64,000 nucleotides of DNA. Source: Xanthostigma xanthostigma. Its lineage: Eukaryota; Arthropoda; Insecta; Raphidioptera; Raphidiidae. Position 1 is the first letter of the stretch. Each line of letters starts with the position of its first letter. The position numbers and the translations under genes are program-made. Below, piece by piece: positions 33,154-44,454 of the stretch. The DNA lies in contig OY754464.1 in assembly GCA_963575645.1 (NCBI GenBank), forward strand, positions 76,606,948 to 76,670,947. Direction: 5' to 3'. The notes beneath the pieces were generated by a model. The model was not told the DNA's origin and did no database searches. It worked only from the letters and a program-made list of their open reading frames with translations.

Positions 33154-34109
33154 CATAAACTAATATACTAAATTGCTTTTCCTGTCAAAATTTAAATAGT
33201 TAAAATAGGTTATTATTTCGTACAAAATGACAGTTTGTGAAAACTAAAAGTCTCTTTGTAGAAAAAAGACTATGGAGTAGGTACATACCTACGTTTGCCG
33301 ATATTTTTAATTTTATGGAGATTTGAATGTTGAAAAAATCGTGAAATACAAAGACTATTATGTGAAAATAATGTTACGCAGGTTTCAAAAATGGCTTTTA
33401 TATGAACGTTTGTGTAAATAAAATTTCTATAAATTCGCATCGTCGTGTGATCAATAAATGGCAATAATGTAGGCACACAGCAAATAAAAATAAAATGAAT
33501 GCCAACATTCGTCTCATATCGGCATATTCGATCGTTTTATTAAATGAGCAAAAAATCGTCGACTGATACTTTGTCATTATTTTGTTGTAATATCGACGGC
33601 CACAAGGACAAATGGCTTATGTCAGATTTTTGAGATTAATGACGATTGAACCCTCTGTGGGATTAGAATTACTGCGATCAGTTATCCATTATTCGCCACA
33701 GTGCGAAAAAAACTGCCAACTTTCCCACCTAATACACTTTTCCATACTGCAACAAGTATTACGAATGATGACAATTTAAGAAGATACAAAAAAAAAACAC
33801 TAAAAAAATTGAACCTCCTGAAAAAAGATCACTAAAAACCTTTAAATAATAAAGTTTTTGTTTTTTTTTTTTAATTAGATATTGCCTAATGTTGATATTG
33901 TAAGTAATAAAATAAGTTCTTACTTTAAGAAAATATAAAACGCTTTAAAACTGAATTATAAACAATACGTCATAGTCTCTTTCTCGCGCTCTCTCTCTTT
34001 CTCTCTGGAAATATTATATTGATCTCCCCATCTATTGTTTTGATGTATCTCTAAAGATTTGGCCAGCGTTAGCCATGTAAGCATACGAAAAAAGTTTTTT
34101 TTTTTTGTT
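33154..34109. other. No recognisable feature
   Basis: A 68-codon minus frame at 33270-33476 and a ct-rich simple repeat at 33977-34006 are the only things seen. Confidence 0.4.
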
Positions 34110-34670
34110 AAAACACTGTCATAGTTCAGCCATTTTGTACAAAATATTTACAAATTATATAGGTACACAAACCTTCCTCGTTTATCGCTCTTTCTATTAG
34201 TGAAAACCGTTTCAAAATCTGTTGCGTGGCTTAGAAGAAGTAAGCGGAGAAACAGACAGAGGAAAACAGCGACTTTGTTTTATACTATTTAGAGATAGAG
34301 ATTTTGACAAAACACCGTCATAGTTCACCAATTTTGTACAAAATATTTACAAATTATATACACAAACCTTCCTCGTTTATCGCTCTCTCTATTAGTGAAA
34401 ACCGTTTCAAAATCCGTTGCGTGGTTTAGAAGAAGTAAGCGGAGAAACAGACAGAGGCAGACAGCGACTTTGTTTTATACGATTTAGAGATAGAGATTTT
34501 GACAAAACACCGTGATAGTTCAGCCATTTTGTACAAAATATTTACAAATTATATACACAAACCTTCCTCGTTTATCGCTCTTCCTATTAGTGTTGCGTGG
34601 TGTAGAAGAAATAAGCGGTGAAACACACAAGAAAACAACGACTTTGTTTTATACTATGTAGTGTTTAGTA
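34110..34670 (-). mobile_element. Tandem array of Helitron 5' ends
   Basis: Three units of about 195 bp, starting in the minus direction near 34670, 34498 and 34300, carry the Helitron head (tataaaacaaagtcgctg ... gagcgataaacgaggaagg ... ttgtacaaaat). The head is shared with the Helitron at 27232-27642. No complete element is visible. Confidence 0.7.
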
Positions 34671-35433
34671 ATAAATTGTTTTCTGTGGATGTAATCGCGA
34701 GATTAATTTTTTCAGAATTAATACCAACCTTCATTTATACTGCGTATAGCTAAGGAAACGTAATTTTAACAATGTTAAGAGAGTTAATGTAACAATAGTT
34801 GCTACAATATAAAATTGAATTAAGAAAAAAATTAACGCAGCTTAATTCTTTGCTTAAATTGTCCAATTCCCTACAATTTTCACATTAAAAAATATTCTAT
34901 GTAAAAACCATCTCCAGAATATTTCTGAAATACAAATTGAGAACTTAAAGCGATACTTTTGATTTTATAATATTACTAAAATTGAGCTCTACTTTGACAT
35001 CGAAAGGAAAATAATTATCAGATCGCCAATCAACATTAATCAAACTGTTGACAACAACTTTTACTTTAAAAGAAAACCACTTTTGCCACAGTTTTCTGTT
35101 TATTATTTTTCTTTTGTGCACACATAGGTTATAAAGTTTGTACAGTATCGATAAAAAAAAACTCAACTATTATTAGCATAGAATCTTCTATATAAATACA
35201 CACGTTGGATTATTATATTTATTATTTTTATTTTTTATGTCTTTCATTCAGTAGGTATCTATATTCAATAAAAAAAGCATGAGTGCGTGTTACTTTTACG
35301 CACGGCAAAATAAAGAAACAGTGTATATTTTCCTAATTTCCCTCTTTTTGACGGACATATTTCATACACAGAAATTGTTCTCCTTATCGTCTGCCCTCCA
35401 TAGTTCCATGTGCAAACTGACGCTGCAACTGAC
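34671..35433. other. No recognisable feature
   Basis: AT-rich stretch. Frames at 34945-35166 and 35265-35589 overlap on both strands and partly cover the tandem repeat that follows, so none is called. Confidence 0.4.
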
Positions 35434-35878
35434 GCGCATCCATTCACGGACATGCGCAAGAGACTCAGAGTATAATAAGTGATACAGACGTATAAATGTC
35501 TGCACCGTAGTCTTTAAGTCTTTCTCCCGATCTTTCCTAGCAATATAGAGGGTATTAAGTATATGAGTCACGGTAACACGCGCATCCATTTACGGACATG
35601 CGCATGACACTCAGAGTATAATAAGTGAGACAGACGTATAAATGTCTGCACCGTAGTCTTTAAGTCTTTCTCCCGATCTGTCCTATTAATATAGAGGGTA
35701 TTAAGTATATGAATCACGGTAACACGCGCATCCATTCACGGACATGCGCATGAGACTCAGAGTATAATAAGGGAGACAGACGTATAATTATAAATGTATG
35801 CACCGTAGTCTTTAAGTCTTTCTTCCGATCTTTCCTAGCAATATAGAAGGTATTAAATATATGAGTCACGGTAACACA
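35434..35878. repeat. Minisatellite, three units of about 147 bp
   Basis: Units start gcgcatccattcacggacat at about 35434, 35581 and 35727 and share acagacgtataaatgtctgc and gtctttaagtctttctcccg. Identity between units is high, with a small insertion in the third. Partial homology upstream (ctgacgctgcaactgacgc) may be a decayed unit. Confidence 0.8.
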
Positions 35879-35905
35879 GTCTACATAACCATTTCCTAAT
35901 CGTAA

Positions 35906-36568
35906 AATAATGAAATAGTCAACAAATGCTGGAACCTAAGGAATCTCATTTCGAACTGTGTCAAATTCCTTGGAATTCATATAGACCAGTATCTTCGTTG
36001 GGAAAATCACATTGATTTCCTAGTCACAAAAGTGCTTTCATCGCATTACGCAATTTTTGTTTTAAGAGACTATGGTAGTTTACATTCTTTAATTTTATTT
36101 TATAATGCATATGTTGTTTCAAGGCTGCGGTATGGCATTATCATCTTGGGATTTTCCCCCTTCCTAACTAAGCTATTTGTAGCGCAAAAAAAAGTAATTA
36201 GATGTATGTTTAAACTTAACAGACGAGCTCATTGTCGTGATATTTTCAGAAATAATAACATTCTAACTCTACCTTGCCTAGTTATATTTGAGCTCTCTGT
36301 GTTTGTGAAAAAACATCTGCACCTTTTTTCAAAAAATATTGACTACTCCAAGTATGACACACGTGCCGCGAGCTGCCTCTCAATCCCTTTTCATAACACT
36401 GCGTTGTTTGACAAGAATATAACCATGGCTGCTATAAAAGTTTATAATCATCTCCCAGATGATATTGCTATATTGCAGCCTTTAAACAAATATAAGACTA
36501 CACTTTTAAAATTTTTAATCCATTATTCGTTCTATTCGTTAGACGAATATTTTATGCATTCGAATTGA
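35906..36568 (+). pseudogene. Jockey-like LINE ORF2 C-terminal fragment
   Basis: Open for 220 codons to a TGA. It reads VKFLGIHIDQYLRWENHIDF, then RLRYGIIILGFSP, QKKVIRCMFKLNRRAHC and NHLPDDIAIL near the end, matching the part of non-LTR ORF2 after the catalytic palm. The palm motif and the endonuclease are absent, so it is 5'-truncated. The 3' UTR has AATAAA-like signals and ends in (ATT)n at about 36630-36654. It shares this tail type with the LINE piece at 59475-59751. Confidence 0.82.
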
Positions 36569-36654
36569 CATGTTACACACCCTTTGACTTGTTCCACACT
36601 TTTTTGTAAGTTTTTACGGAATAAAAATATTATTATTATTATTATTATTATTAA

Positions 36655-37001
36655 CACGCGAATGTCTAACTTTTAATTTTTTATAATCTTAGTCGTGCCG
36701 ATACTGTATCCGATATGTATCGGGACATGCGTGTTTCTGTCAGTTGAGTGAAAAATAACGTTATTGAAAAATATTATGTCAGGATTTTTAAATAATGATT
36801 TTTTTCTCAACATTTTACAGAAAGCAAAGGAAAAAGAAAACACCACACACTGTACACGTTCAGTATATACATATACAATATAATTAAGCACCTATTTATA
36901 GCCCAAATTTCAACTAAAGATGGTGATAAAATTGCCTTACCTATATTCGGTAGCCAAAAACAGTAATAATGAATTAAAACACAGGATTTGTAGCAAAAAG
37001 A
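36655..37001. other. No recognisable feature
   Basis: AT-rich stretch with short overlapping minus-strand frames (36673-37007) that have no domain pattern. Confidence 0.4.
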
Positions 37002-37017
37002 TAACAATTTTTATTTG

Positions 37018-37241
37018 AAGGAGATTTATTTAGTTGAGGAAGAAGTTTGAAATAAACTTTCGAAAAATATATTTTCATCATCAGGGTTTCATTTCAATGC
37101 AAGCTAAGATGGTAAGATGATGAAAATATATGTATTTTTCGAAACGTTGGCCACAAGCGATACTCTGGTAAAGCTTATTTCATACTTGTTCCTCAACCAA
37201 ATAAATCTTTTTCAATACATATTTTGGAACAAAACTTCTAC
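37018..37241. mobile_element. Small foldback with hammerhead-like motifs and 16-bp target duplication
   Basis: Arms gagatttatttagttgagga and tcctcaaccaaataaatct are inverse complements. The left arm holds CTGATGA-T-GAAAA...TTTTC-GAAA on the minus strand (37054-37084). The right arm has a degenerate copy ending GAAACGTTGGCC (37114-37152). The perfect 16-mer taacaatttttatttg flanks the element (37002-37017, 37242-37257). This is the clearest duplication of the group. Confidence 0.85.
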
Positions 37242-37384
37242 TAACAATTTTTATTTGCTTACTTCATTGATCAATAAAATTGTAACAACTAATTGAAAGA
37301 TAAATTGAAATAAATATCTGAATAAAGATTGTTCCTACGCAAACTGTATAATATAATTGACGCCAAGATGTTTTCTCGTTCCAG

Positions 37385-37485
37385 GTGAATATCCAGCGGC
37401 AATGCAACACGGCGGGCAGCTGCGCCTGGAGTATCCGGTGTCCGTGTGTCTATTAAGTGTATTGGTTACACTTGTCGGTATCTAA
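37385..37485 (+). CDS. Last exon of a host gene: GPI-anchor-like C terminus
   Basis: A strong 3' splice site (ttttctcgttccag) ends at 37384. The exon begins with two bases completing a split codon, then reads 32 residues to TAA: EYPAAMQHGGQLRLEYP followed by VSVCLLSVLVTLVGI. A short polar stretch with small residues (HGG) and a hydrophobic end without a following charged tail is the pattern of a GPI attachment signal, as in IgLON/DIP-type adhesion proteins. That family suggestion is only a guess. GC content is well above the surroundings. The following about 150 bp also look like 3' UTR. Earlier exons would lie upstream, probably outside the window. Confidence 0.6.
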
Positions 37486-37821
37486 ATGGACACTTCTCGA
37501 GACATCGACGCCTGACGTCGTCATTAGGCTAAGGATGCCTTGCCAACCGACTCACCAAACCGTCCGACAACTCAACGATTTCCCGCAATGACCTGTGCTC
37601 GTCTTAATTTTGATTTTTGTTCGTTATATGCGGTAACTGAGCGCTCAAAATTTTGACTCCGTTGCTAACATCGGGCTCTAGTCTCGTTCACATGTCCCTT
37701 TTTGATCAATTCCAGTCCTCCGTCACTGAAAATTATGATCGTGGTGTCTCATTCGATTCGGAATTACATTTAGCAACTTTTTGAAAAAAATTGAAGTGGG
37801 GATGAAAAATTTGCAATATAT

Positions 37822-37924
37822 AGTATATTACACCACAAGGGCCGAAAGTGTGATATTCTTGCCGTGCACGCCATGAAGCGCAGGACAAGGTATCACTCCT
37901 TCGGCCAGTGTGGTGTATACTATT
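37822..37924. repeat. Short imperfect inverted repeat
   Basis: gtatattacaccaca...ggccgaaagtgtgat and atcactccttcggcc...tgtggtgtatac are inverse complements over about 30 bp. It lies 340 bp after the terminal exon and may be a MITE or part of the 3' region. Confidence 0.55.
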
Positions 37925-39693
37925 TTTCTTTATACCTCGGTCGTAAGCACGCTTATTAAATACATTAACTAATTAATTACGTATTAATTACATAAAAACA
38001 CAGATAAAGTCCAAGCAAGAAGCTTTGAGGTTATACGTAAAAACACGAATGACAGCTGTTCGCGATTATTAGCTAAAATTCAATAGGCTTGCTATGGAAA
38101 CAACATCTAAACAACAGTTGAGTGGTCGCTTTTGCTTTACGACCGCCCGAACGTACGAACTTTCCACATTTGGGCGTGTAAGCCCACCAAGGAGTAAATG
38201 TTAGACTTTCTGCCTTACAATTGGTGCCGAATGTAGGTTTCGATCGAGGTATGAAAAAAAAAATTAGTAACAAAAAAGAGTTTGGTTTTTTGCGAATATC
38301 TCAAAAACTATTACAGATACTTGAGCAAGATCTGATGAACTATACCGTGTGAACATAAGAAATTATTCGACATTATTAAATATTTACGATAATTTGGGCG
38401 TATCTATACGCCTTGTGTCTAGCAACGGATTCAAAATACACGTAAACGGTCATCACATATAATAAATTTAAATCAAATTTGATTGTGCTGTGGATTGTTT
38501 TAATGTGAGTACAACGGGTCTGAATATTTCAGTTTATTATTCTATTTAAAAAATGCAGACTTTAGTTCAGTTGTTTAAACCAAATAAAAAACATTACCCT
38601 CCTTCTGGGGCAGTCGGGTAAAAAATATTAAAAAGAGTATACTTGTTTAAAATCAGTAGCATATAAATGATTTGAAAATTATGTAAGAAAGGTAAGAAAG
38701 AACACTTTTCAATTTTGTCTTTCTCTAGCCTTTTTTGTTGATAATAAAAGCATGTTTTATTTACTTACGCGAAAGAAAATGCTATATAATATACCTATAT
38801 ATCGTTCGATAAAAACATAGCTTTCAAAACAACGACAATTAGAAGTTTTTTTTTACTGAATTTGTTGTCTTCTAGCTCTTTATTTCATATTTTAGACTTT
38901 TTTTACGTCATGCTTGAGCAATTGTTTTGTAGATTTAAAAAAAAAATTCTTCTGAATACTAAAGAATTAAATATAGGGTAAATTCCACGGAATTTTAAAA
39001 ATATCTATTAAAAAAATTCCTTTTTAACTTGAGCGGGTCTCGATTTTTGGGGGTCTAGGGCTTATTTAAGTCCAGTGGGGCCCCATTTTTTGTTATATTA
39101 AAAATCTTTATATTGGGGTTTAAAACTCATTTATAATAACATCAATATCAAAATTGAAATTTGGCGGCTTGATCAAACAAATAACGCTATATAAATTCAC
39201 CCAAAAAATTGTCAAAATTTATCCAAAAAATTGTTAAAATTCACACAAAAAATTATCAAAATTCGTTCAAAAAATTGCCAAATTCATTTAAAAAAATGTT
39301 CGTGTTAACGTAAAAGTATTAAAAATTTTTAGTAGATAATAATTCAATTTTGGGGGCCCAGGGGTTAAGCCCTATTAGTCTCTATGTAGATAAGCCTGTG
39401 ATTTTTACCATTTTTTTTTACTTTTTCACAAAATTTTTAAGATTATTTGCAAGGTAAAGCAACGAATTTTTGTTTATTTTTTTTTTAATTTAGGAACGAC
39501 GCACGTATAAAAAAATTCTAGTGTTCCTAAACCGAGATTTTAGTTGGGCATCCGATAAAAAGCGTTTTTTTTCGTGTTTTAAGTACGCTTTTCGTACGGT
39601 ATTATCAGTTCCAAAATTATTTTCTTTTCTCATTATGCCTCCATGTTTTTGTATACTTATGTATCCAATAATATAATTGATCGATTGATTAAC
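37925..39693. other. No recognisable feature
   Basis: A 66-codon minus frame at 38073-38273 is more GC-rich than its surroundings but has no known pattern. Around 39170-39300 there is a loose local repeat (caaaaaattgtcaaaattcatcc). Confidence 0.4.
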
Positions 39694-39705
39694 AATAATT
39701 ATTGA

Positions 39706-39902
39706 AGTGTGTAGGTTTTCACGGCCGGTGTTGATCCAAATCTTCTTGATTTCCGGACTTGCATGCCGTGGTTCATTGATATTTCTACCTGATGTTTCGT
39801 CTACAACTGCGGTAGACATTATCAAAGGCGATGTGGTAGCGGGCGTCAGGTGGAAATACCAATGGACCACGGAACACAAGCCCGGACACCAAGAAGATTT
39901 GG
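39706..39902. mobile_element. Small foldback with a hammerhead-like motif (H)
   Basis: Arms gttgatccaaatcttcttg...ggtttctacctg and their imperfect complement surround the minus-strand motif TTGATAA-T-GTCTAC/GTAGAC-GAAACATC (39790-39828), with CCT/AGG as a possible outer stem. The perfect 12-mer aataattattga flanks it (39694-39705, 39903-39914). Reading frames across it on both strands are incidental. Confidence 0.75.
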
Positions 39903-39914
39903 AATAATTATTGA

Positions 39915-40804
39915 TTCACGTAGGTACACGATCCACCCTCATTTTCAATTTTTTGTGGTCTGTTTGTAAAAAAATTATAAACTGAAATATATCAGATCCC
40001 ATTTATTTTTCAACGTAAATTGAAAACAAAATATAAGCAGTGATCTACATTCGACAAAAATATAATATTTATATTATGTTGTACAGAAGCAAATGAAAAA
40101 ACTACAATTAAACAAAGAAGTGTTGTGAGTTCTGGGTTGGATTTTTATAAAGAATATAATATACAATGTTTTTATTGTGATGATATTTTTTGTTTGATTT
40201 TAAAGAGTGATAGTTATTATAATGTATAAATTATCAGTGTTTTGTTTTCAAGAAGAAAAACTCGTATTTTATTATCAATTTAAACACAGTTAAACAAAAT
40301 CGTTTCTTTCCATTTGGAATATTGTGTAAACATTTTTTCGAAATATTACTATATAAAAGTCACGTATATATGTGTAAAATTTGTAATATATTTTACAATT
40401 TAGAACAATAAACGAAAATTATGTTATCAAAACAAAAATGGACATATTAAGTTATCAAGTTACGGACTGTTCACAAACGAACGCTATTACATTTTAGTAA
40501 TGTTTGTAAATAAAACAAAATGCGAACAACGTGTATCGAGACAATTCTTTGACGACGCGACGCGATGCGACACTATTTCTGTTCTTACATACCGACGCGT
40601 TAGCAACGGATACTGTGTTTTGGAAGAGAAGAAATGTTAATATATGTCAACCTACGAAGACCGACCTTTATTGTGAAACATCTAATGGCGCGTTTGTTGG
40701 GAGTAAAACCGTGCAATTAGGGCGACACTTTTATGGGATGACGTAGTATACCGTTAGATGACAGGCGCGTAACGCTTGCTGTGTTGAATACTGTACTTGT
40801 AGCG
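39915..40804. other. Unassigned, GC-richer near the end
   Basis: The block 40530-40800 and its continuation at 41408-41700 contain GACGACGCGACGC-type words and a 71-codon frame (40531-40746), but no family is recognisable. The hAT element at 40805 interrupts this block. Confidence 0.4.
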
Positions 40805-41399
40805 TAGTGATGTGTCCACGTGACTCTTTATTGGGAGTTACTCCGTGCGCTCCGCTCACTAAAAAGAGTCGCTCAAAGGAGCGACACCAGACAGTACGCA
40901 CTACACAAGAGTGCAGACTGCAGAGGTGTTAACTGTCATCATGCATGCTCAGGAGTCACGAAGCATTGCACAGCACAATACACACTCTGAGCTCATTTTA
41001 ATATGATTCTGATCTTATATTATTCGCATTTCGGATAAACTATCAAGTATAACAAAAGCTTAACAATAATAATGTTTATTATTGCAATATTATATCTTTG
41101 TCAACGACGTCAATGTGAATGGTTTAAGTCACTGTAAACTTAGTAGTATTACACTTACAGTGTGTCATTCAACATTAAATGACTCAGCAAAGATAACTCC
41201 GTACGTGCAAAATGCACTAGTGCCTCTGTGGCCTGTGCTGTGTGCGCTCTGTAAATGTGCGAATGCAACAGTACAGAATAGCTCAGCACAGAGCAATGGC
41301 GCTCGGAGTGGGTCATTCACAAAAAAAAGAGCGACTCGCTCCGCTCCGAGAAAGGAGTCGTTCATTATGAACGACTTGCTCAGGAGCGACACATCACTA
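40805..41399 (+). mobile_element. hAT nonautonomous element (TAGTGATGTG ends), complete copy
   Basis: Starts TAGTGATGTGTC and ends GACACATCACTA. Flanking 8-mers TTGTAGCG (40797-40804) and CTGTAGCG (41400-41407) differ at one base. Subterminal gagtcgctc/gagcgac words are inverted around both ends. Fragments of the same element are at 1-75 and 21848-22246. Frames on both strands inside it are incidental. Confidence 0.88.
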
Positions 41400-41407
41400 C
41401 TGTAGCG

Positions 41408-42066
41408 TGACTTTTGTTGACGGCGACATCAGAATTATTAGTTACTAGAACAGTCACTTAGGTGGCGCTGCTTGTAACTTAAAGTTTCAGTGTCTACAGG
41501 GCTTTAGGAAATGTCCGTAGAGTGTCATATTATGTACATTTTTTTGAAGAAAAATGTTATCGCATCGTGCCGCGTCGCACCATAACGCCATGTGAAGAAC
41601 GACCTTTACGGAGAACCGTCATTTATGTTGCGCAGAATTCATTGCGCACAAAAACAAATGGTTTTTGTGCGCATATATCACAGTCATGCATTGTATTTAT
41701 TCCATATTTTTGCTGTCTGTTCTTAAAGGCGAATTTTTATTAATCGATAAACTATTTACTGGCTAATGTAGTAATGGATAATGAAATTTCTATTTTAAAC
41801 TGATAACGCCAAGCTTCGGTCTGGCTTCAGGGAATACCGGGACTCTTCCCGGTGGGTCGTCGGTTCGGATTTTTTTCTTTTAAGTTAAACGGTTTCGTAG
41901 AGGCGTTTGGTAATTTTCCCTGTAATTTTTTAGGTCCAAGACCGACCCTGATAACGACCAATTTTACCCGAGTAATGGCATTGAAACAATAAAAAAATTG
42001 TCAACAAATTCACTGTTAATAAATTTGTTCATACAAAATGTTGACAATTTTTGTGTTGTTTAATTT
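41408..42066. other. Unassigned stretch with a short hairpin
   Basis: At 41996-42055 aattgtcaacaaatt...atgttgacaattttt forms an inverted pair. At 41820-41870 ggaataccgggactcttccc is GC-rich and self-complementary. No gene is supported. Confidence 0.4.
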
Positions 42067-42286
42067 TATACAAAATCAATCCGATGAAGTCCATATGCAG
42101 TATATTATTTCACTGAATTAGTGAAAAGCATAATAATATTAAACGATTATCGTCATAATATTTTTCTTATATATAAGCCTTCTAAAAAAAAATATTATGA
42201 CGATAATCGTTTAATATTATTATGCTTTTCACTAATTCAGTGAAATAATATACTGCATATGGACTTCATCGGATTGATTTTGTATA
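42067..42286. repeat. Perfect 99-bp-arm hairpin
   Basis: 42067-42165 and 42188-42286 are exact inverse complements around a 22-bp loop. No mismatches were found on base-by-base comparison. No second copy was seen in the window. Such perfection indicates a very recent origin or maintained identity. A transcript would form a long duplex and a candidate small-RNA precursor. Confidence 0.88.
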
Positions 42287-42448
42287 TAATATTGCAAGTA
42301 TTTAATTAAATCTTTCTCATTGTTTATTTGTTTAATTTTGGAGTTTAAAACTTTACCTTAAAAATAATACAACTAAAACGATTTATTAATGAATAATTAT
42401 GTATTATAAATTATAAATCGTGTGAAAAATATCTCAAAATAACTTTAA

Positions 42449-42965
42449 GGCCTCTTGTTAACGACAACGGATAACGGCCCGATTTTTATGACGGGCGACG
42501 GGCCGACGCGCAGTGTTCAATAGGTTAGTGCGAGTGTTTGTTAACGCGACGGGCATGTAACCGTTGCAACAAAACTCAACGTCGCCCCTCGGCGCGACGG
42601 CGGTCGGTCCGATGCAGTGGACCACGTCTATTCATAGAAGTCTGTTGACGACGACTAATGTGCGCGCACGTTTTTACCTATACCTACCTTGTGCTACTCA
42701 TTGTGAATATGGAGTTTAAAATTGATATTGATATGGATTTATTAATTAGCCTTGTTCATAATAGGCCAGTGTTGGAACAAGACTTTAGAAAATTACAAAA
42801 ATAAACAAGCAAGTCATAATGTACTTGCACTTCTTCGGCCTTCAAGTATGGAACTGATATCGATAACAACGGACGCGCTCACGTATATTAGCGGATCGTG
42901 TACAAAGGTAACCGTTTCGCGTCGGCCCGTTACCCGTTGACTAAAACGGCCGTTAACAAGAGCCC
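42449..42965 (+). mobile_element. PIF/Harbinger-like nonautonomous element
   Basis: Ends GGCCTCTTGTTAACG and CGTTAACAAGAGCCC are inverted repeats, with TTA on each side (42445-42447 plus one A, 42966-42968), in line with the TWA target of PIF/Harbinger. It contains the beginning of a MADF-like protein, which is the usual second gene of these transposons. The transposase is deleted. Confidence 0.72.
42709..42804 (+). pseudogene. N-terminal stub of a MADF/Myb-like Harbinger protein
   Basis: ATG followed by 31 codons: MEFKIDIDMDLLISLVHNRP then VLEQDFRKLQK and a stop. The LISLVHNRPVL pattern is like the start of a MADF domain (LI..V..RP.LW). The domain is cut after about 20 residues, so no function is expected. 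Alternative: chance similarity in a short frame. Confidence 0.5.
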
Positions 42966-42968
42966 TTA

Positions 42969-43432
42969 ACGATCGTCCACACTTGTCAAGCATTAACTTG
43001 CATAACCAGTATAGCACAAACTTGCAGCCTGACCGATGTCGCAGACTAGACCAGCATAAACCACCACAAACCTGCACAAAAGATCAAACTTCAGTGCAGG
43101 TTTTGTAGTTTTATCAATGCAAAATAATTAATGAAAACGACACACTAGACAGAAATTGTAGACCGACTTACTGTGATTGCCGGTTGCTAATTGCAGGTGC
43201 TGGTCTACCATGCGCTACTCCGTTAAATAACATGGAGTACCTTCACGTACAAGCCTTTCTTGTCCGTGCTGGTCGTGCAGGTCCGTGCGCGATCTGTAAT
43301 GGTGAGAAAATGTTCTAAAAGATGTTAAGGCAGTAGTTTCCGGTCACCTAATTTTTTTGGAAATATTTTTTAATTTCTTGATACAGTTTTTTTTGAGGCT
43401 GTTTTTTAAATTTGTACAAAAAAAAAGTTATA
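42969..43432. other. No recognisable feature
   Basis: Moderate-GC sequence (43000-43320) with no open frame or repeat signal. Confidence 0.35.
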
Positions 43433-43843
43433 TAGGGTGACCGGCAATTGACTGATTTGGAATGATTTAACCTTATCACTTGGGGGTCGGAATTGCGTCA
43501 TTTTTATATGATAACGACACTTCTGTGAAGAATTTTTATTTTATTTTTTTTTATTTATTGTGAGTTTTAACACACAACATAAAGTCTAACAGTAAATTTC
43601 GTGGTTTTTAGCTTTATAAAGGATGGCTAATTAGTAAGCTATCAGATCATGGAAAAATTCAGGCCAAAAAGCGAAATTTTTTTTTTTTATTTTTAACTCC
43701 CAAAACTCGGATTTTTGTAAAAAGAAAACCGAAGTGAATTTTCTCGAAAATGACGCATTTCCGACCTCTAAGTGATAGAGATCATTCCAAATTAGTCATA
43801 GTTTTTCTCACAAGAGGAATACAAGCAATTACCGGTCAGCCTG
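43433..43843. mobile_element. Mariner-type MITE, ACCGG family, copy 1
   Basis: Ends TAGGGTGACCGGCAATTG and CAATTACCGGTCAGCCTG are inverted, next to TA on each side. Inner arms (tggaatgatttaacc...cacttgggggtcgga and complement) extend the foldback. A second copy is at 46541-47312. No transposase. Confidence 0.75.
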
Positions 43844-43845
43844 TA

Positions 43846-44454
43846 TATATGTTTGAAATGTAACTATTTGACATATAAATTATTAGACAAAGAAATATAT
43901 GTATATAAAAACAAACAAAGATATAGTAATACACGCATACAATATATTGCTGGAAACTTAAGCAATTGGAAAAATAAAATAATAAATAAAGAAGCCCTAC
44001 CTTTATTGGATGTACAAAAAATGCCAAATGTTCAAAAATGAGTGCATAAAACCAGAACTGAAACATTAAAAATGGATGCAAAAAGTAGAAGAAAATAACG
44101 CAGTAAAACGAAAAGTATCGAGCAAGGTTTGATTAACAGGGCAGTGCCCCCGCCAAGTCGAGCACCATTCTTTTCTCGAAGCTACTCATGGCACTTTTGA
44201 TCCCCGTGTAACTTCGTTGTAGATAAAGCAAAACGCTTGAATTTTTAGTGATCAAGAGGACATACTGTAACTGGCTATATTGCCAATATACCTAATATTC
44301 TTTTGTTACAGAAAAAGTCCTTCGTTATAAATTTTATTTCTCTGAAAAGAAGACAATGAAAATTCCAATACAGGACCTATTGTAATATAAAATACCCTTA
44401 TTTTTTCAGATCCTGTTTATATAACGATTAATGAGGTTATTTTTTAAGGGTAGT
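43846..44454. other. No recognisable feature
   Basis: Overlapping frames on both strands at 43836-44081 are AT-driven. The remainder shows no repeats. Confidence 0.4.

Noticed and set aside
34110..34670. RTE-type LINE 3' ends
   Set aside because: On the minus strand the sequence is a Helitron head, shared with 27232-27642 which ends in CTAG.
39490..39907. Frames of 129 (minus) and 66 (plus) codons
   Set aside because: They cross the foldback element at 39706-39902 and AT-rich flank; their apparent motifs come from the repeat.
41082..41405. 107-codon frame as a gene
   Set aside because: It lies inside the hAT element at 40805-41399 and is repeated as fragments elsewhere.
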